Assembly (NCBI GenBank): GCA_025057715.1
Contig: JANWVD010000002.1
Span: 1 to 22,494 of the forward strand
Direction of reading: 5' to 3'
Length of the DNA stretch: 22,494 nucleotides
Origin: Aquificaceae bacterium
GTDB taxonomy: Bacteria; Aquificota; Aquificia; Aquificales; Aquificaceae
Positions 6,306 to 14,149 of the stretch are shown piece after piece. A model generated the notes under the pieces. That model worked only from the letters and a program-made list of their open reading frames with translations, was not told the DNA's origin and made no database searches. The stretch's first letter is position 1. Each line of letters begins with the position of its first letter. Position numbers and translations under genes: made by a program.

Positions 6306-7762
6306 TTGGCAAAAGCCTTGGTTTCCCAACCGTGAAGATTTGCTATGTGCTTAACAACAGAAAGACCAAGGCCCATACCAGATTGCTTTTTAGAATAATA
6401 CGGCTCAAAAATGAGCTCTTCTTCCCCCTCTTCTATCCCAGCTCCGTCGTCTTTGTATGTAATTCTTGTTTCAGAGAGCTCTATTAAAACGCTCCTTGCA
6501 CCCCATTCAACGCTGTTATTTAAAAGGTTCAAAAAGAGGTCTCTTAATAGTCTTCTATCTGCTTTTAGGGTAATATCTCCATTTATACTCAAAGAGATAT
6601 CTGGATAAAGGGTTAAAAATTCTTTTAAGAAAGCGCTCAGACTAACCTCTTCGGGATTTATTTCTATATTATCAGAAAGCTGAGAAAACTGACTTGTGGT
6701 CTTGCTTATTCTGTCAATCTCGTCAATTAGGAATTTTATAGTCTCTTTTAGCTCCTGTTTTTGCATGAGCTTTTCAAGATTTAAGCGAATGGGAGTTAGC
6801 GGGTTTTTAATCTCGTGCGCTATTCTTTTGACCGCGTATTGCCAGGTTTTGAATCTCTCTGCGAGCAAAACAGGCTCAAGGTCCTCGTAGACCTCTACCT
6901 CTGCCTCCCCTATCCGCGTTTTTTGTATGTGGACGTTTGGTTTTAGACTGAGCTTTTTAAAAGCCCTGTTTTCCAAGGTTTGTCCATCAGGTGAGGAGTA
7001 TCTTATCCCAACAGGCAATGCGTCAAAGATGTCTTTTAAGATAATCCTCTCTTTTTCAATCTTCTCGTAAAGTCTTTTCAGTTCTTGTTTCATCGTTATG
7101 AAGCTCTCAGATAGCTCCTGTATCTCGTCTGAGGTTTTCGCGGGTTCTAAGTTTATGTCAAAATTTCCTCTTGAGAGTTCTCTTGCTCTTATCGTGAGTC
7201 TTTCTATTGGCGTGCTAACGTGTCTTGCAATTAGGTTTCCAAGCCAAACTGCGCTAATAAACGAAATAAACGCAAGTAAAACTACAAATTGAAGATAGAC
7301 CCCGCTTATGATATCGCGAGCTTTTAACATGGCGCGCAAATTTATGGCGGTTTTATGAGTATTCATAGCCTGATGCCAAGCTGGATGAGAGCTCTCAATT
7401 GTTTGAGTTAACGCTTTAGCAGATTCTGCAACGTGCTTTAACTGGCTGCTAACCATTGTTTTCGTAGATTGCAATAAGATTATCGCGGTTGCAATTTGCA
7501 AAAATATCAAGGGAACTACTACGTAGATACTAATCATGGTAGTCAGCTTCTTTCTTAGCTTGCCCTTTTGAATTAGGTAGGTCTTTATTGCTTTTCTGAA
7601 AAAGACCGTAAGCGCAACAATCAGGATAAGAATGTCAAGGTTTATAACGAGAAGAACCAAAGGATAGCCGACAGGCCATATGGTTCTTAAATTGTCTAAA
7701 AAGGCTACATTTATGCCTATGAAAACAAACAGGAAGAGAAAAAAAGGCAGAAAAAGCCTCAA
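6269..7762 (-). CDS. Membrane sensor histidine kinase, NtrY-like
   Basis: This is a two-component sensor kinase that should autophosphorylate on His and pass phosphate to a response regulator. The 497-residue protein has hydrophobic segments near 3-20, 33-54, 75-97 and 155-176, so a short external loop of about 57 residues lies between the last two. A HAMP linker follows (about 177-235), then a PAS-like segment (240-300). The HisKA motif RIAHEIKNPLTPI has phospho-acceptor H316. The ATPase domain has the N box (FLNLLNNSVEWGA, 410-422), G1 DDGAGI (438-443) and G2 GMGLGL (462-467). HEIKNPLTP plus multiple N-terminal membrane spans resembles NtrY. The TTG start overlaps the phoU stop by four bases (TTGA), implying coupled translation. 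No response regulator gene is in the window. Its 3' end overlaps the unknown 5868 gene by 37 bases. Confidence 0.9.
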   Translation of the reverse strand: MRLFLPFFLFLFVFIGINVAFLDNLRTIWPVGYPLVLLVINLDILILIVALTVFFRKAIKTYLIQKGKLRKKLTTMISIYVVVPLIFLQIATAIILLQSTKTMVSSQLKHVAESAKALTQTIESSHPAWHQAMNTHKTAINLRAMLKARDIISGVYLQFVVLLAFISFISAVWLGNLIARHVSTPIERLTIRARELSRGNFDINLEPAKTSDEIQELSESFITMKQELKRLYEKIEKERIILKDIFDALPVGIRYSSPDGQTLENRAFKKLSLKPNVHIQKTRIGEAEVEVYEDLEPVLLAERFKTWQYAVKRIAHEIKNPLTPIRLNLEKLMQKQELKETIKFLIDEIDRISKTTSQFSQLSDNIEINPEEVSLSAFLKEFLTLYPDISLSINGDITLKADRRLLRDLFLNLLNNSVEWGARSVLIELSETRITYKDDGAGIEEGEEELIFEPYYSKKQSGMGLGLSVVKHIANLHGWETKAFANQGGFLLEFRLR

Positions 7763-8418
7763 TCCTGGTCCTTGTGCTGGTGCTTTACCACCTCTCCTTC
7801 TGACCAGTAGATTGCCATTTCTGCTATGTTCGTTGCGTGGTCTGCCATGCGCTCTAAGTTTTTAGCAATGAAAGATAGGTGTATGGAGCGCTTTATGTTT
7901 CTAACATCCTCAAGCATGTATGTTATTAGCTCTCTTTGGAGCTGGACGTAAAGCTCGTTGATTATGGCATCTTTTTCAATCACTTTGCGCGCAAGCGCGG
8001 TATCGCGTTGGAAGAAGCTAAGAACGGAGTCCTCTATCATGCTTTTGACATTCGCAGACATGAGATTTAGGTTTACATAGGGCTTTAAAGGTGGCTCTTG
8101 CGCAAGCAATATAACCCTGTTTGCTACATTTTCTGCCTCGTCTCCGATTCGCTCGAGGTCGGATACGGCTTTATAAATCCCCATGATTAGCCTAAGGTCT
8201 ATTGCTTCAGGTTGGTAAAGTGCGACCATCCTTATGCATCTTCTTTCGACCTCTACCTCCATTGAGTCAATGTTGTCGTCGGCTTTTATCACCTCGCTTG
8301 CAAGGTCTGTGTCGTGTCTGTTCATGCAGTCAATTGCCTTTTCTACCGCTTCTTTGACGGCTCCAGCCATTTTAAGGACCAAGCTTTTGGTCTCTTCGAG
8401 TTCTTGATGTAGCTTCAC
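7759..8418 (-). CDS. phoU: PhoU-family phosphate-signalling protein
   Basis: PhoU proteins link phosphate uptake to the PhoR-type kinase and are cytoplasmic helical bundles. The 219-residue product contains two PhoU repeats with the conserved pattern DLRLIMGIYKAVSDLERIGDEAENVANR in the first half and IHLSFIAKNLERMADHATNIAEMA in the second. The acidic ERIGDE and ERMADH metal-site motifs are both intact. It starts with GTG at 8418, behind GGAGGG (8432-8427), and overlaps the downstream kinase gene by four bases. No pst transporter or phoB gene is nearby, so the co-transcribed kinase is the natural candidate partner (inference). The gene is divergent from glnE with a 32-base gap. This is the only first gene in the window with both a -10-like element and a good ribosome binding site. 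Confidence 0.93.
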   Translation of the reverse strand: MKLHQELEETKSLVLKMAGAVKEAVEKAIDCMNRHDTDLASEVIKADDNIDSMEVEVERRCIRMVALYQPEAIDLRLIMGIYKAVSDLERIGDEAENVANRVILLAQEPPLKPYVNLNLMSANVKSMIEDSVLSFFQRDTALARKVIEKDAIINELYVQLQRELITYMLEDVRNIKRSIHLSFIAKNLERMADHATNIAEMAIYWSEGEVVKHQHKDQD

Positions 8419-8426
8419 TTTCTTTT

Positions 8427-8432
8427 CCCTCC
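8427..8432 (-). promoter_or_regulatory. Ribosome binding site of phoU
   Basis: GGAGGG on the minus strand lies eight bases before the GTG at 8418. It supports that start and contrasts with the divergent glnE, which has none. Confidence 0.75.
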
Positions 8433-8439
8433 TTTATAG

Positions 8440-8446
8440 TATTTTA
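8440..8446. promoter_or_regulatory. Symmetric bidirectional -10 core (TATTTTA) between phoU and glnE
   Basis: TATTTTA gives TATTTT on the plus strand, five bases before the glnE GTG, and TAAAAT on the minus strand. The minus element predicts a start near 8434 and a 16-base phoU leader that includes the whole GGAGGG site. A second plus-strand candidate, TATAGT (8435-8440), would give a four-base glnE leader. The promoter role is inferred; no clear -35 was seen. Confidence 0.45.
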
Positions 8447-8450
8447 ACAG

Positions 8451-11141
8451 GTGGAGATAGAAAGCTGGCTTAAAAAGTGGGCTTTTGACCTGCCTCGCAC
8501 GCTTGAAGATTTAAGCTCCATGATTGAGCGTTGCGAGTCTTTGAAAGAGCTTAACGAAAGAAGGTTTGCCCTGCTCGTTAACATCCTTGAGAACTCTTCG
8601 TGCTTGAGGAGCTTTCTTCTGAGAAATCCTTGCGAGTTTATGCAAAGCATTCAAAACCTTTGGTATTTGGTGAAAACAAAAGAAAGATACCTCTTAGAGC
8701 TAAGAGAGATGACTAAAGATATCTCCAATGACCAAGAGTTTATCAACGCCCTATCTTACTATCGTCATAAAGAACTCTTAAGAATCTTTTCCAAAGAGTT
8801 TTTGAACGTCAGGCCGCTTAAGGAAATACTTTCTGAATACTCTGCCTTGCCGGATGCGATGCTCGAGCTTTGCTACGAAAGGGCGCTTTCGCAGATGGTT
8901 TTATCCTACGGTGAGCCGTTAAATAGCGATGGGAGCGCTGCTACGGGCTGTATCATCGCCCTTGGTAAACTCGGAAGCAACGAGCTTAATTACTATTCTG
9001 ACATAGACCTTATGTTTCTATATTCCTCCTCCGATGGTAAAGCCGGGAGGTTAACCCTCACGGAATTTTTCTCCGGAGTTTTTCAAAGGGTGGTTAAGTT
9101 TATATCCACTCCCAGTCAAAACGGAGCTCCTTTTATTATAGACCTTGAGTTAAGACCATTTGGTAAGTCTGGTCCTGTTTGCGTCTGTCTTGAATCCGCA
9201 GAGCTCTATTATGAATCTCAGGCTCGGCAGTGGGAGAGGTTTGCGCTTCTTCGTGCGCGCCATTGTGCTGGTGATAAAGGTCTGTTTGAGCGCTTTAATG
9301 CGCTCGTTCGCGAGCCTTTTGTTTTCAGAAAGAGTATTGACTATCAGATTCTTGACGAGATAAGGCTTTTAAAATCCCAGCTTCAGCTCACTTCCAAAAA
9401 GCGTTCCGAGCATTGGGATGTCAAATTAGGCGCTGGAGGTATAAGAGAGCTCGAATTTGCCCTTCAGGCGCTTGTTTTGCTCCTTGGCGGTAAAGACCCG
9501 TTCTTGCGCGAAAGCAACACCTTTGGAATAATTTGGCGGCTTATGCAAAAAGGCATTCTTTCCCCGATAGAGTCAAAAGAACTCGAAGAATCCTACGAGT
9601 TTTTAAGAAAGGTAGAGCATAGGATTCAGCTGTCTAATTGCACCCAGACTCACAAGCTCGTTGACATTCCTTTAGTTTCGCGCTCGATGCTTATAACTAA
9701 CGAGGAGTTTTCGGAAAGGCTTTCCTATGCCAAATCTGTAATTGAGAGATTTTTTAGCTCCGCTTTGCCGCAGTCTTCTCAGATTGACGGCTTTGATGGG
9801 GCTTTGCTTTTTGAAGATTTTAGTGCTTGTGCTGATTTTCTCTCTTCCATGGGATTTTCGTTGCCTGAGAGTATTTGCAGGAGCTTATTTAAGCACCTTA
9901 AAGAACTCTCTTTTAAAGACAGAGAGAGCTTTGTCCCAACCCTTAGAAGGCTTTTGGGGATTTTAAGCAAGGCGCCAGAGCCAAATACGGCTTTTTCAAA
10001 CTTTGATATGTTTTTTTCAAACCCCTCTGGCAAGAGGATACTGCTAAGTGATAGCAAAGCAGACTTTCTCCCCGGTCTTTGCGGGGTTTTTTCCACCTCG
10101 CAGTATCTTTCGCTGCTGATTGCCAAATTTCCAGACCTCGTTGAAGACGTTTTAACGCTTTATCAAGACTTTCCGTCAACTAATGAGCTCGAAAGCGAGT
10201 TTAGCAGGCTTTGCCTTCGTCAAAGCATCGAGGGCGCGCTAAGGAGGTTTAAAACGCTTTGGGAGATTAGACTATCGCTTCTCTATTCTTTCAAAGCCCA
10301 AAGCGGGGATGCCCCTCTTAGACCTTTTTTAAGAGCTCTGTCGGACGTTGCGGATTTTATCTTGAGTAAGGTTATGCAAATAACTGGTGCAAGTAGCGAG
10401 CTCGCACTTATCGCCCTTGGTAAGTTAGGCGGCAAAGAGTTAGGGCTTGGCTCTGACGTGGATATAGTTTTCTTAAGCCCCGATGGTGATGAAAAGAGTC
10501 AAAGACTTGCCCAAAGCGTTGTCTCTTGGCTTGTAAAGCATACATCTGACGGGTATTTGTATCAGGTTGATTTAAGGCTTCGCCCCATGGGCAATAGTGG
10601 AATGCTTGCCCCAAGCGTCGAGTTTGTTAAAAGCTACTTTAAAAATAGCGCGCGAGCTTGGGAGTTTCTTGCTTGGAGCAGGGCAAGATTTATCTCAGGA
10701 AGGGAAGATTTATGGGAAGAGCTAAAGCCATATCTTAAGCGTCCCGGTCTAACTAAGGAAGAAAAGTCTGAGGTATTGCAAATTAGGCAAGAGCTTATTA
10801 CCAAGGTCAAGAAGGGGGATTTTGACATAAAGCTATCGCCCGGGAGTTTAATAGACGGTGAGCTTGCAACCCAGGCTTTGCTTCTTGAGACGGGTCTAAG
10901 TGAGAGCTCTACCCTCGGGGCTTTTGAGCTGCTTGGCAAAAACTTAGAATGCGCGAAGCGCGCTTATGAATTTTTAAGAAAAGTAGAGATTGCCCAAAGG
11001 CTCTCAAGCGGGCTTGGCTCTAAGTCCAAGAGGGGACAGATTGCCCTCTTGATGGGTCTAAGTCAGGAGGAGCTTGATAAATCTTTACAAAGTGCAAGGG
11101 AGTGTTTGCAGGAATTTTTCAGTTCGGTGTTTGGCGAATGA
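8451..11141 (+). CDS. glnE: Bifunctional glutamine synthetase adenylyltransferase/deadenylase
   Basis: GlnE controls nitrogen assimilation by attaching AMP to glutamine synthetase or removing it, under PII control. The 896-residue protein has the expected tandem layout. The N-terminal adenylyl-removing nucleotidyltransferase domain has ALGKLGSNELNYYSDIDLMF with D184 and D186. A helical linker and the C-terminal adenylyl-transferring domain follow, with ALGKLGGKELGLGSDVDIVF and D669/D671. Both metal-binding Asp pairs are intact, so both activities are expected. The DLELRPFG and DLRLRPMG strands are also present in the two halves. It starts with GTG at 8451, with no Shine-Dalgarno site and a -10-like TATTTT five bases upstream. 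It is divergent from phoU and the kinase gene and overlaps the exporter ATPase gene by 23 bases at the 3' end. No glnA, glnB or glnD is in the window. Confidence 0.96.
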   Translation: MEIESWLKKWAFDLPRTLEDLSSMIERCESLKELNERRFALLVNILENSSCLRSFLLRNPCEFMQSIQNLWYLVKTKERYLLELREMTKDISNDQEFINALSYYRHKELLRIFSKEFLNVRPLKEILSEYSALPDAMLELCYERALSQMVLSYGEPLNSDGSAATGCIIALGKLGSNELNYYSDIDLMFLYSSSDGKAGRLTLTEFFSGVFQRVVKFISTPSQNGAPFIIDLELRPFGKSGPVCVCLESAELYYESQARQWERFALLRARHCAGDKGLFERFNALVREPFVFRKSIDYQILDEIRLLKSQLQLTSKKRSEHWDVKLGAGGIRELEFALQALVLLLGGKDPFLRESNTFGIIWRLMQKGILSPIESKELEESYEFLRKVEHRIQLSNCTQTHKLVDIPLVSRSMLITNEEFSERLSYAKSVIERFFSSALPQSSQIDGFDGALLFEDFSACADFLSSMGFSLPESICRSLFKHLKELSFKDRESFVPTLRRLLGILSKAPEPNTAFSNFDMFFSNPSGKRILLSDSKADFLPGLCGVFSTSQYLSLLIAKFPDLVEDVLTLYQDFPSTNELESEFSRLCLRQSIEGALRRFKTLWEIRLSLLYSFKAQSGDAPLRPFLRALSDVADFILSKVMQITGASSELALIALGKLGGKELGLGSDVDIVFLSPDGDEKSQRLAQSVVSWLVKHTSDGYLYQVDLRLRPMGNSGMLAPSVEFVKSYFKNSARAWEFLAWSRARFISGREDLWEELKPYLKRPGLTKEEKSEVLQIRQELITKVKKGDFDIKLSPGSLIDGELATQALLLETGLSESSTLGAFELLGKNLECAKRAYEFLRKVEIAQRLSSGLGSKSKRGQIALLMGLSQEELDKSLQSARECLQEFFSSVFGE

Positions 11142-11787
11142 TTAGACCGTCCTTGACCTCTATGATTCTGGTGGTGTGGCGAGTTAGTTCAAGTTCGTGA
11201 GTTACCATGAGTATGGTTGTGCCAAGCTCGTTGACCTTTTTAAATATCTCCATCACCCGCTGGGTGTTTTTGCTATCGAGGCTGCCGGTTGGCTCGTCTG
11301 CGAGCAAGAGCTCGGGATTATTGATAAGCGCCCGCGCTATGGCGGTGCGCTGCATCTCGCCCCCCGAGAGCTGATATACGCGCCTATTTATTTTCTCTTT
11401 TAGACCGAGGAATTCAATCAGCTGCAATGCTCGCTCTTTGATTTCCTTTTGGTCTTTGTTGCTTTTTAGCGCTGGCAGCATCACATTTTCAAGAAGCGTA
11501 AATTCAGGTAAAAGAAAGTGAAACTGAAACACAAAACCTAAGTGCTTATTTCTTAGATAGCTGAGCTTGGATTTTTTTGAAAAGTCAACTTTTTGCTCAA
11601 GAAGATGCACCTCGCCTTCGGAAGGTGCGTCCAAAAGCCCGGCAATATATAGCAAAGAACTCTTTCCAGAGCCGCTTGCACCAAGAATTGCGACAAATTC
11701 GCCTCTATTTATGGTCAAATCTATTCCTTTTAGTATCTCCTCGCTTCCTATTTTTTTCTTAATCCCCGTGAGGGTTAGAATCCTCAT
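11119..11787 (-). CDS. ABC exporter ATPase, LolD/MacB-type
   Basis: This is the ATP-hydrolysing subunit of a MacB-superfamily exporter. The 222-residue protein has Walker A GASGSGKSS (36-44), a Q loop at Q88, the ABC signature LSGGEMQR (140-147), Walker B LLLADE (160-165) and the switch His H197. The stretch FQFHFLLPEFTLLENVMLP (88-106) closely resembles that of LolD, the lipoprotein-release ATPase. It is the third gene of the operon, and its ATG overlaps the permease stop by four bases. The 3' end overlaps glnE by 23 bases on the opposite strand. LolD resemblance alone does not prove lipoprotein transport, because the operon also encodes a membrane fusion protein, which LolCDE systems lack. 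The substrate is unknown. Confidence 0.92.
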   Translation of the reverse strand: MRILTLTGIKKKIGSEEILKGIDLTINRGEFVAILGASGSGKSSLLYIAGLLDAPSEGEVHLLEQKVDFSKKSKLSYLRNKHLGFVFQFHFLLPEFTLLENVMLPALKSNKDQKEIKERALQLIEFLGLKEKINRRVYQLSGGEMQRTAIARALINNPELLLADEPTGSLDSKNTQRVMEIFKKVNELGTTILMVTHELELTRHTTRIIEVKDGLIIRQTPN

Positions 11788-13004
11788 TGGCTTCTAAAGA
11801 TGTCAACCGGGTTTAGACTACTTGCTCTGTATGCTGGATATATGCTCGCTATAAGCGAGAAGAAAAACGAAAATACGATGCCGTAAATATAGTGAGCGAT
11901 GCTTCTATCTAAAACAAACCCCTTGCTGCGAATTAACCCCTCTACGTCGAGTCTAATCGTTTCTAAGTATTCTTGCATGCCATAGCCAAGTATCACCCCA
12001 ATCATAGAGCCAAGAGCTCCTATAAAAAGTCCTTTTAAGAGAAAGGTCAGCATTATGTCCCTTGGCGTAAACCCAAGCGCCATCAGGATGGCAGTATCTC
12101 GCTTTTTCTCAAGCACCGTCATCATGATGATGTTGAATATACCGAAAGAAGAGACAACCAAAATCGCAAAAACTATCATAAAAGTTATTGTGTTTTGAAT
12201 TTTGAATATGCTAAGAAAGTTTTTATAAGCCTTTTGCCAGCTTTCAACCTCGTATGTTGTTCTTTGTTGGAGTTCTCTGGCTAATCTTTCTGCTCTATTG
12301 ACGTCTTTTATCTTAAAAACAATCTCGTTTGCTTGACCGTGTTTATTTAGTATTCCCTGCAAGGTCTTTATATGGATATAGACCCTCACTTCATCTAAGT
12401 TCGTTATACCAGAGTCAAAAAAGTCCACTACTTTGGTGTCTAAAGTTTGACCGTCTGGCAAGACAAGCAAGAGAGTTTCGCCCTTTTTATTAACCCCGAG
12501 GCTCTTGGCAACCAATATACCCGGAATTACCCCAAGCCTGTTTGACTCGAGCTCTCTTAGGTTTTTGTATCTTAAAAACCTCTCTATCACCGAAGCTTGA
12601 GCTTCCCTTGCTGGGTCTATGCCGACTATGCTTACTGGCTTTTCCTTTATGCCCTGCTTTAATATTCCCCTTGCCAAAAGGTGCGGCGCAGCCCCCTTAA
12701 TCTCCTCGTGCTTTGAAAAATTCTCAATTAAATCCTGCCAGCCCATTATCTTGTCTTTGTCTTCTGATTTATAGCCAAGAATTAGCTCTTTATGCGGGTT
12801 TTGATTTGTGCTTTCTTTGGGCTTTACCTTAATGTGAGGCTCTATGTCTATAACTTGCTGGATGAAAAACTTTTGAAAGCCAAACATCAAAGAGCTCATA
12901 ACAATGTAAGCACAAACGCCTATGGAAACCCCGATAATTGAGATAATCGTTTGACGCTTTCTTTCAAAAAGGAGCTTAAAGGCCACAAATAAAACGTGTC
13001 TCAT
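11784..13004 (-). CDS. ABC exporter permease, FtsX/MacB/LolC type
   Basis: The 406-residue protein has the four-span topology of this class: one N-terminal membrane helix (about 18-40), a large external domain (about 41-270), and three C-terminal helices (about 271-296, 317-341 and 371-389). It ends with IYPAYRASSLNPVDIFRSQ, the usual C-terminal signature of MacB and LolC/E permeases. The external domain contains APHLLARGILKQG and VSIVGIDPARE, reminiscent of the LolC/LolE periplasmic domain. Only one permease gene is present, so a homodimer is expected, as in MacB. The ATG overlaps the stop of the membrane fusion protein gene by one base (TGATG) and the gene overlaps the ATPase gene by four. 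Exporter class is clear; the substrate is not. Confidence 0.9.
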   Translation of the reverse strand: MRHVLFVAFKLLFERKRQTIISIIGVSIGVCAYIVMSSLMFGFQKFFIQQVIDIEPHIKVKPKESTNQNPHKELILGYKSEDKDKIMGWQDLIENFSKHEEIKGAAPHLLARGILKQGIKEKPVSIVGIDPAREAQASVIERFLRYKNLRELESNRLGVIPGILVAKSLGVNKKGETLLLVLPDGQTLDTKVVDFFDSGITNLDEVRVYIHIKTLQGILNKHGQANEIVFKIKDVNRAERLARELQQRTTYEVESWQKAYKNFLSIFKIQNTITFMIVFAILVVSSFGIFNIIMMTVLEKKRDTAILMALGFTPRDIMLTFLLKGLFIGALGSMIGVILGYGMQEYLETIRLDVEGLIRSKGFVLDRSIAHYIYGIVFSFFFSLIASIYPAYRASSLNPVDIFRSQ

Positions 13005-14092
13005 CAGGGCTTTATTAGCTTGCTGCCTGCTTTTAGCTGTCCTTTTACGAGCAACTTATCACTATCTTCGGACTTTACTAAAACCGGCACTTTCACTTTT
13101 CTAACGCCATCAAATACGATAACTGAGCCATCTTTATAGTAATCTTTTGGAATTACGAACACCCTCTCGGTTTTTACCTCAATCTTTCCATCCACGCTTG
13201 CGTCAAAGGGTATGTTTGGCGGTATTTCTGCTCTTACCTTAATACTTAGTAGCTTCCTCGAGCGGTCAACCTTTGGCAAAATCTCACTTACAAAGCCTTC
13301 AATTACCCTCCCTTCTTCTATGTTTAATCTGAGTTCTACCCTCTGACCTACCTTGACCAAAGAGGCGTATTCTTCGTCAACTTCCAAAACCACTTCCCAA
13401 ATTGGCTGACCTATCATGAAAAGAACTTCCCCGACCTGAACTACATCCCCCTTGGAGATATCTTTTTTCAAGATAACCCCCTCCACGGGGCTTTTAATCT
13501 CGTGCTTGTTTTTCTCTATTTTTAGCCTCTCCAGCCTTGCGCTGCTTAAACTAAGCCTGTTTTTTATGTCCTCTATGCTATCTTGCAAAGAGCTCTCAAG
13601 GCTTTCTAACTCTTTTTTGGCAATTTCGTAGTCAGTTTTCGCCTTTTCTAACGCTTCTTTGGAAATTAGCCCATCTTTGTATAGCTCCTCTCTTCTTTTC
13701 AAAACCTCTTGCAAGAACTCTGTCCTCTTTCTTGTGCTTTCAACCCTTGCTTTTAGGCTTTTTACATATTCTGAATCTTCAGAAGCCTTCTGCTTTGTCA
13801 TCTTTAGCTCTATGCTTGCCTCTTTGAGGCTTGAGTCAATGGCGCTTTGGTCTATCCTTGCAAGCAATTGCCCGCTCTTTACTACTTGCCCGTCTTCTAC
13901 TAAAACCTCAAGCACCTGCCCGCTTACCTCTGCCTTGATGCGAGCTCGCACCTTTGGGCTTATTGACCCAGAGCCATAGACAAATGTTTTGACCTCCCTC
14001 TCTTCTACCTTCTGAAACTCTTGCCTTTGCGCCCTCGTTGCAATAATGACCGCAACTACGACAATCAGGACTATTATCGCAAGCAGGCGCAC
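13004..14092 (-). CDS. Membrane fusion (periplasmic adaptor) protein, HlyD/MacA family
   Basis: The adaptor should bridge the inner-membrane ABC permease and an outer-membrane channel. The 362-residue protein begins with one membrane anchor (about 3-19, no lipobox seen). The first half of a lipoyl/barrel-sandwich domain follows (VSGQVLEVLVEDGQVVKSGQ, about 50-70), then a long charged coiled coil (about 75-190). The second lipoyl half reads SPVEGVILKKDISKGDVV, and a beta-barrel region completes the fold. Gene order adaptor-permease-ATPase is that of DevBCA-type exporters. No TolC-like channel gene is in the window. The GTG start at 14092 lacks a Shine-Dalgarno site. TAATAT ends seven positions upstream, so transcription could begin at the G of GTG. 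It is divergent from the methyltransferase gene with a 57-base gap. Confidence 0.9.
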   Translation of the reverse strand: MRLLAIIVLIVVVAVIIATRAQRQEFQKVEEREVKTFVYGSGSISPKVRARIKAEVSGQVLEVLVEDGQVVKSGQLLARIDQSAIDSSLKEASIELKMTKQKASEDSEYVKSLKARVESTRKRTEFLQEVLKRREELYKDGLISKEALEKAKTDYEIAKKELESLESSLQDSIEDIKNRLSLSSARLERLKIEKNKHEIKSPVEGVILKKDISKGDVVQVGEVLFMIGQPIWEVVLEVDEEYASLVKVGQRVELRLNIEEGRVIEGFVSEILPKVDRSRKLLSIKVRAEIPPNIPFDASVDGKIEVKTERVFVIPKDYYKDGSVIVFDGVRKVKVPVLVKSEDSDKLLVKGQLKAGSKLIKP

Positions 14093-14098
14093 ACGAAT

Positions 14099-14104
14099 AT
14101 ATTA
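14099..14104 (-). promoter_or_regulatory. -10-like element of the exporter operon, leaderless spacing
   Basis: TAATAT on the minus strand (14104-14099) is followed by six bases and the GTG start at 14092, which predicts +1 at the start codon. No Shine-Dalgarno sequence intervenes. The overlapping TATATT (14101-14096) is an alternative hexamer. Inferred from sequence only. Confidence 0.45.
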
Positions 14105-14124
14105 CATTCTTAACAATGCGGGTT

Positions 14125-14130
14125 TATAAA
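14125..14130 (+). promoter_or_regulatory. Possible -10 element of the methyltransferase gene
   Basis: TATAAA lies 19 bases before the ATG at 14150, giving a predicted leader of about 13 bases (CTTCCCTTTCACG region) with no Shine-Dalgarno site. It is the only TATA-like hexamer in this part of the gap. Weak support. Confidence 0.3.
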
Positions 14131-14149
14131 ACCAAACTTCCCTTTCACG

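Noticed and set aside
9779..10126. 115-residue minus-strand open frame inside glnE
   Set aside because: Fully antisense to the linker of glnE, no ribosome binding site and leucine/serine-rich shadow composition.
10951..10963. GCGCGAAGCGCGC inverted repeat resembling the one at 5855-5866
   Set aside because: It lies in the conserved reading frame of glnE and encodes ordinary residues (AKRA region); similarity is likely due to common Ala/Arg/Lys codons.
11119..14092. Naming the exporter operon lolCDE or macAB
   Set aside because: LolCDE lacks a membrane fusion protein and MacB is a fused ATPase-permease; this operon has features of both, so a symbol would overstate the evidence.
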